Below, in pieces: positions 59,588-64,000 of a DNA stretch of 64,000 nucleotides (position 1 is the stretch's first letter; the number at the start of each line of letters is the position of its first letter). Origin of the DNA: Bog-756 sp052326605 (lineage in GTDB: Bacteria > Actinomycetota > Acidimicrobiia > Acidimicrobiales > RAAP-2); assembly GCA_052326605.1 (NCBI GenBank), contig JBKQMB010000015.1:47847-111846 (forward strand). Reading direction: 5' to 3'. The translations under genes were made by a program, and so were the position numbers. Below the pieces are notes generated by a model. It had not been told where the DNA came from. It was given only the letters and a program-made list of their open reading frames with translations, and searched no databases.

Positions 59588-60861
59588 AGGCCTACCGGCT
59601 GCGCCAGGAGATGAACGGCATCGAGGAGCCGCCCGGCAAGACCTGGTTCTGGGAGCTGCAGGCCGGGGTCATCGACGCCGGGCGGTGCATCCAGTGCGGG
59701 ACCTGCATTGCCGCCTGCCCGTCCAACTCGATCGGGATCGACGAGGACACCGACCTCCCCGAACTGGTCAAGATGTGCACCGGCTGCTCGCTGTGCTGGG
59801 ACTTCTGCCCCCGCGGCGGGCTCCGCTACGAGGCCCTGTGGCCCCCGTCGACCATCGCCGAAGCCGCTGACGGCCCGGTGGCGGCGGAGGGTGCCGTGGT
59901 GCGGGCGGACGCCGCCGACACCTACTGGAAGATCACCGGCGGGCCCCCGGGTGACGGCCTCGGCGCGGTGATCGACTCCTACGCCGTCCGGGCGGGGAAT
60001 CGCCCCGACGGCGCCCAGGACGGCGGCGTGGTCACGGCCCTGCTGATCGCCGCCCTGGCCGGCGGGGAGATCGACGGCGCCCTGGTGACCAGGCCGAGCG
60101 ACGATCCCGACGAGCCGTGGAAGGGGGTGGCCCATCTGGCCACCACGGCGAAGGAGATCACCGACGCGGCCGGCAGCTACTACAACCAGACCATGGCCCT
60201 GGCCGAGCTGGACCTTTCCCGCTACGACCTCCCGCCCAAGCCGCGCATCGCCGTGGTGGGCACCCCGTGCGAGATCCAGGGCATCCGCGCCATGCAGTCC
60301 AGGCGTTGGCCCACCGGGGCCCACCGGATCGACGCGGTGGTGCTGACCATCGCCCTGCTCTGCACCAAGAGCTTCGACTACAGGGGGCTGATGCTCCAGC
60401 TGCTGGCCGAGGACCGGTCGATCGACATCGAGCGGGTCAGCAAGGTGGATGTGATCCGGGGCCGGATGATCGTCGAGTACCGCGACGGCGAGGTGGCCGT
60501 CGACGAGCCGGTCAAGAACTTCCACGGCGCCGCCCTCAAGGGGTGCGACGAGTGTGCGGACTTCCTGGGCAGGAGCGCCGACCTGTCGGTGGGGAGCGTG
60601 GGCTCCATGGACGGCTGGAGCAGTGTGCTGGTCCGCTCCGAGCGGGGCCGCAGAGCGCTCGACAACGCCCGGGGACGGCTCGACTTCCGGGAGCTCGACA
60701 CTCCCGAGGCGCTGTTCAGGCTGGACGCCTTCGACAAGCGGATCGCCTTCGACAGCCTGCGCCGCTCGTTCGATCCCGATGCGCCTCTGTTCATCGACTA
60801 CGCCCAGCACGTGGCGGACTACGAGGGCACCGACCGGGCCCCGGTGGTGCTCGACCGGTGA
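59584..60861 (+). CDS. FrhB-like F420H2-oxidising iron-sulfur flavoprotein, probable electron donor subunit to sulfite reductase
   Basis: A 425-residue protein of the coenzyme F420 hydrogenase/dehydrogenase beta-subunit family. Two N-terminal 4Fe-4S motifs are complete: Cys35, 38, 41, 45 (RCIQCGTCIAACP) and Cys65, 68, 71, 75 (MCTGCSLCWDFCP). The FrhB_N and FrhB_C regions follow (AQDGGVVTALLIAALAGGEI, VVGTPCEIQGIRAMQ, LLCTKSFDY, KGCDECADFLGRSADLSVGS). FrhB proteins bind FAD and oxidise F420H2. Its ATG overlaps the sulfite reductase stop (ATGA), implying stoichiometric, coupled synthesis. Together they mirror the two halves of archaeal F420-dependent sulfite reductase (Fsr), although the reductase half here is of the assimilatory type. 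Confidence 0.88.
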   Translation: MKAYRLRQEMNGIEEPPGKTWFWELQAGVIDAGRCIQCGTCIAACPSNSIGIDEDTDLPELVKMCTGCSLCWDFCPRGGLRYEALWPPSTIAEAADGPVAAEGAVVRADAADTYWKITGGPPGDGLGAVIDSYAVRAGNRPDGAQDGGVVTALLIAALAGGEIDGALVTRPSDDPDEPWKGVAHLATTAKEITDAAGSYYNQTMALAELDLSRYDLPPKPRIAVVGTPCEIQGIRAMQSRRWPTGAHRIDAVVLTIALLCTKSFDYRGLMLQLLAEDRSIDIERVSKVDVIRGRMIVEYRDGEVAVDEPVKNFHGAALKGCDECADFLGRSADLSVGSVGSMDGWSSVLVRSERGRRALDNARGRLDFRELDTPEALFRLDAFDKRIAFDSLRRSFDPDAPLFIDYAQHVADYEGTDRAPVVLDR

Positions 60862-60955
60862 CCCCGGTACAGGGGCGCCGGCCACGCCCGCCGGCGCTCA
60901 ACGGGCCCGATGAGTGGCCCCGACATTCGACGATCACTATGGATAAGGTGGGTCT

Positions 60956-61285
60956 GTGAAAATCTTCGAAGTGGACGGCGGACCACGGTTGGAGCTTCCC
61001 GAGGAGCCCCTGGAGCTCAGGGCAGGCCTCCGCGAGGCACTTCTCGAGGGCCGGAAGTGGCAGGACGGGTTCAGTGACGACATCTGCATCGGCCTGTGGC
61101 TGTGGGGGCGGTGGCAGCCGGCCCTCGAGCCCTGCGGGTTCAGCCGCGAGGACTTCGTCGATGCGGTGATCGGCTACCGGCGCGAGCTGTGGCTGTGGTT
61201 GAGCGGGGACCGGCAGTGGTCCCAGTTCGTGACCGGTCTCGCCGGGAGAGTGGCCCGGCGCCTGCCGGTAGCCGCCGATTCGTGA
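60956..61285 (+). CDS. Trp-rich conserved hypothetical protein
   Basis: A 109-residue acidic protein from a GTG, not assigned to a family. It has a central aromatic stretch (DICIGLWLWGRWQPALEPCG) and then FVDAVIGYRRELWLWLSGDR, predicted helical and soluble, without signal peptide or metal motif. It starts 94 bases after the FrhB-like gene and may be read from the same transcript or from its own promoter. Function unknown. Confidence 0.6.
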   Translation: MKIFEVDGGPRLELPEEPLELRAGLREALLEGRKWQDGFSDDICIGLWLWGRWQPALEPCGFSREDFVDAVIGYRRELWLWLSGDRQWSQFVTGLAGRVARRLPVAADS

Positions 61286-61369
61286 GCGCTGCAGGCTCTC
61301 CGGACCGCGCCACGCCCGTCGGGCCCGTGCCATGCCGCGATATCCGCCGATGAGCAGGGGGGAGGACCG

Positions 61370-61879
61370 ATGCCACGCGTCACCGTGCCGGCCGGCAAGG
61401 ACCCGCTGGTCTACGTCTGGACGGAGCTGGCCCCACCGCTGACCGCGGCGGCCGGCGGTTTCAGCAGCGCCGTCTACGAGAAGTCGACACTCTCGCTGCG
61501 GGAGTTCGAGGCGGCCCGCACCACCATGGCCCGCATCAACCAGTGCGCACTGTGCCTCGACTGGCGCACGGCCCGCGACGTACCGGGCCGGTCGGCCGAC
61601 CCCGGTGCGATCCCCGAGTCCTTCTACGACGAGGTCGGGACGCAGCGGAACTGGGAGCATCTGAGCGTCCGCGAGCAGTTGGCCGCCGAGTTCGCCGAGC
61701 GTTATGCCACCGATCATCTGGGGATGGACGAGCGCTTCTGGGAGCGGCTCCACCAGCAGTTCACTGATGACGAGCTGGTCGACCTGGCGCTGTGCGTGGG
61801 GTCGTGGCTGGCGCTCGGCCGGTTCAACCAGGTGTTCGATATCGACGGCGCGTGCCGGGTCGCCGCCGCCCCGCACTGA
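61370..61879 (+). CDS. Carboxymuconolactone decarboxylase/AhpD-like family protein
   Basis: A 169-residue all-helical protein with the AhpD-fold centre STLSLREFEAARTTMARINQ, then CALCLDWRTARD. The CxxC (Cys-Ala-Leu-Cys) with downstream acidic/His context suggests peroxidase or disulfide chemistry rather than true decarboxylation. The C-terminal helix DELVDLALCVGSWLALGRFN is conserved in this family. ATG start. It may be cotranscribed with the next gene, 18 bases downstream. Confidence 0.82.
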   Translation: MPRVTVPAGKDPLVYVWTELAPPLTAAAGGFSSAVYEKSTLSLREFEAARTTMARINQCALCLDWRTARDVPGRSADPGAIPESFYDEVGTQRNWEHLSVREQLAAEFAERYATDHLGMDERFWERLHQQFTDDELVDLALCVGSWLALGRFNQVFDIDGACRVAAAPH

Positions 61880-61897
61880 ACCGGGGCGGACCGGCCG

Positions 61898-62629
61898 ATG
61901 GAGAAGCTCATCTACCTGGTGTGGGGCGACGGCGGTGCCGAGTCGGGTGACGACCTGCGCATCCGGATGCTGGAGGACACCGCCCCCCGACTGGTGGCAG
62001 CGGGCGTCCGGGGGCTGGCCGTCAACGTCCACGACAGCGACGCCGCCCCGGCGCCATCTCCCGCCCCCGCCCCCGAGGGCGAGGAGCCCCATGTGGCCGA
62101 GGTGTCGCTTTGGCTGGACAGCTACGAGCGGCGGGGCGAGGTGGAGGCGGCCATCGCGGCGCTCGGCCACCGCTTCGCGGGCTATCTGGTCGTCGAGACC
62201 CTCTACGACGACTACGGGACCACCCCCTACGCACCGCCGAGGTACTGGGAGGACGGCACCCGGTCGCCGGGCGTCCTGACGGTGGCGCTCATTCATCGGC
62301 CCAAAGGGCTCGGGTACCGCGAGTGGATCACCCGTTGGCACGGCACCCAGTCTCCCGTCTCGGCCGAGTTGCAGCCCCGCACCCGCTATGTGCGCAACGA
62401 GGTGGTGCGGTCCCTCACCGAGGGCGCGCCGGAGGTCGACGGGATCGTCGAGGAGGGGTGGCCCTCGACCGGGCACGTGGCCGACCCGATGCTCTTCTTC
62501 AACGCCACGACGGCGGAGGAGTTGAACGCCAACGTGACGCGGATGATCGCCAGCGTCGACGCCTGCCTCGACCTGGCCCGGCTGCGCAGCGCGACCATGA
62601 GCGAGTACCTGCTCGTGCCGGTCAGGTGA
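61898..62629 (+). CDS. EthD-like alpha/beta-barrel protein
   Basis: A 243-residue protein with two ferredoxin-like halves. The second half has LIHRPKGLGYREWITRWHGT followed by QSPVSAELQPRTRYVRNEVV, close to the EthD pattern of dimeric alpha/beta barrels. The first half has a Pro/Ala-rich loop (about residues 48-62). Family members occur near P450 and degradation genes but have no single known reaction. Assignment is by pattern and moderate. It precedes ychF by 142 bases. Confidence 0.6.
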   Translation: MEKLIYLVWGDGGAESGDDLRIRMLEDTAPRLVAAGVRGLAVNVHDSDAAPAPSPAPAPEGEEPHVAEVSLWLDSYERRGEVEAAIAALGHRFAGYLVVETLYDDYGTTPYAPPRYWEDGTRSPGVLTVALIHRPKGLGYREWITRWHGTQSPVSAELQPRTRYVRNEVVRSLTEGAPEVDGIVEEGWPSTGHVADPMLFFNATTAEELNANVTRMIASVDACLDLARLRSATMSEYLLVPVR

Positions 62630-62771
62630 CCGGGGGCCCGGGGCACAGCGGCCGGCCACCGTGTGGCGGCCCGGTCGGGGCAACGCGTCCCGACCCCGTC
62701 GGGGATCACCTACGCTCTCCGGTTGGCCCACCGCCGGCCCGTGGCCCGCGGCGACATCGGAGGAAGCACCC

Positions 62772-63857
<1,086 letters not shown>

Positions 63858-64000
63858 CCAAGGTCGTTTGCCGAGGTCAGCACCGTAGAGCCCTTGGTGG
63901 GCTCGCCGGGGCGAGCGAAGATAGGGCGGGTCAATCGAGCGTCGCGGTTGGTAACTCCAGTAGCGCTCCCGTTGACCGGTTGGCACAATTGGTGGGCTCC

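Noticed and set aside
58318..60861. An 847-codon frame running through the sulfite reductase and into the FrhB-like gene
   Set aside because: Its first 420 codons are an Arg/Gly/Pro-rich out-of-frame shadow of the reductase; only the part from 59584 is the real FrhB-like protein.
63858..64000. A possible minus-strand gene or terminator after ychF
   Set aside because: A 6-bp hairpin (GAGCCC/GGGCTC) is present but short, and the minus-strand frame runs back into ychF without family resemblance; too little sequence to call.

Overview
The window is a 64 kb piece of a high-GC, gene-dense chromosome, most likely from an actinobacterium of the class Acidimicrobiia or a close relative. The evidence is the atp operon layout behind rpiB-glyA-wecA, an FrhB-type F420 protein, a MurA with Asp in place of the catalytic Cys, DUF2510 and ECF42 proteins, and a secreted protein with GYWLVASDGG repeats that I associate with Acidimicrobiia. 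The class is inferred from gene content only. I saw no rRNA, tRNA, CRISPR array, prophage or replication origin.

Layout. 1-4.9 kb: end of a wax ester synthase/DGAT-like gene, an orphan ParA ATPase, small conserved proteins (one DUF1543 gene frameshifted), a YCII/ECF42 sigma pair and a haloalkane dehalogenase. 4.9-7.8 kb: a pocket of different composition with a broken unknown gene and a secreted IPT/TIG repeat protein. 7.9-15 kb: branched-chain amino acid genes ilvD and ilvBNC, separated by a truncated flavoprotein fragment and a decayed insertion sequence. ilvBN follows a well-formed candidate attenuator with a Val/Leu-rich leader peptide. 15-19.1 kb: serC, aspC and serA. 19.1-20.8 kb: small proteins and a glycoside hydrolase remnant. 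20.8-26.9 kb: one minus-strand block with a two-component system, then a chain of five genes with overlapping stop and start codons (small membrane protein, ApbE flavin transferase, ferric-reductase-like cytochrome, NuoF-like flavoprotein, ferredoxin). 27.6-30.1 kb: greA-leuC-leuD. 30.2-34.2 kb: a beta-lactamase-fold hydrolase, a flippase-like membrane protein and a thiolase-like protein without the usual nucleophile. 34.2-45.6 kb: rpiB-glyA-wecA and a complete F1Fo ATP synthase operon whose delta subunit carries a duplicated N-terminal domain. 45.7-54 kb: glpX, an isobutyryl-CoA-mutase-type large subunit, murA, meaB, treS and galT. 54-61 kb: a P450, a siroheme-synthesis dehydrogenase and, divergently, the sulfate assimilation operon cysH-sir-frhB-like. 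61-64 kb: small proteins and ychF.

How the genes work together. Two electron-transfer systems stand out. In the first, an assimilatory siroheme sulfite reductase overlaps by four bases an FrhB-like two-cluster iron-sulfur flavoprotein. This suggests a two-protein F420H2-dependent sulfite reductase for assimilation, similar in domain content to the fused archaeal Fsr. In the second, the ApbE/ferric-reductase/NuoF-like/ferredoxin chain looks like a trans-membrane electron export or flavinylation module, probably controlled by the upstream two-component system. It contains no recognisable FMN-binding acceptor domain. The rest is mostly core anabolism: Ile/Val/Leu, Ser/Gly, Asp, cysteine, cell-wall precursors, ATP synthesis and gluconeogenesis.
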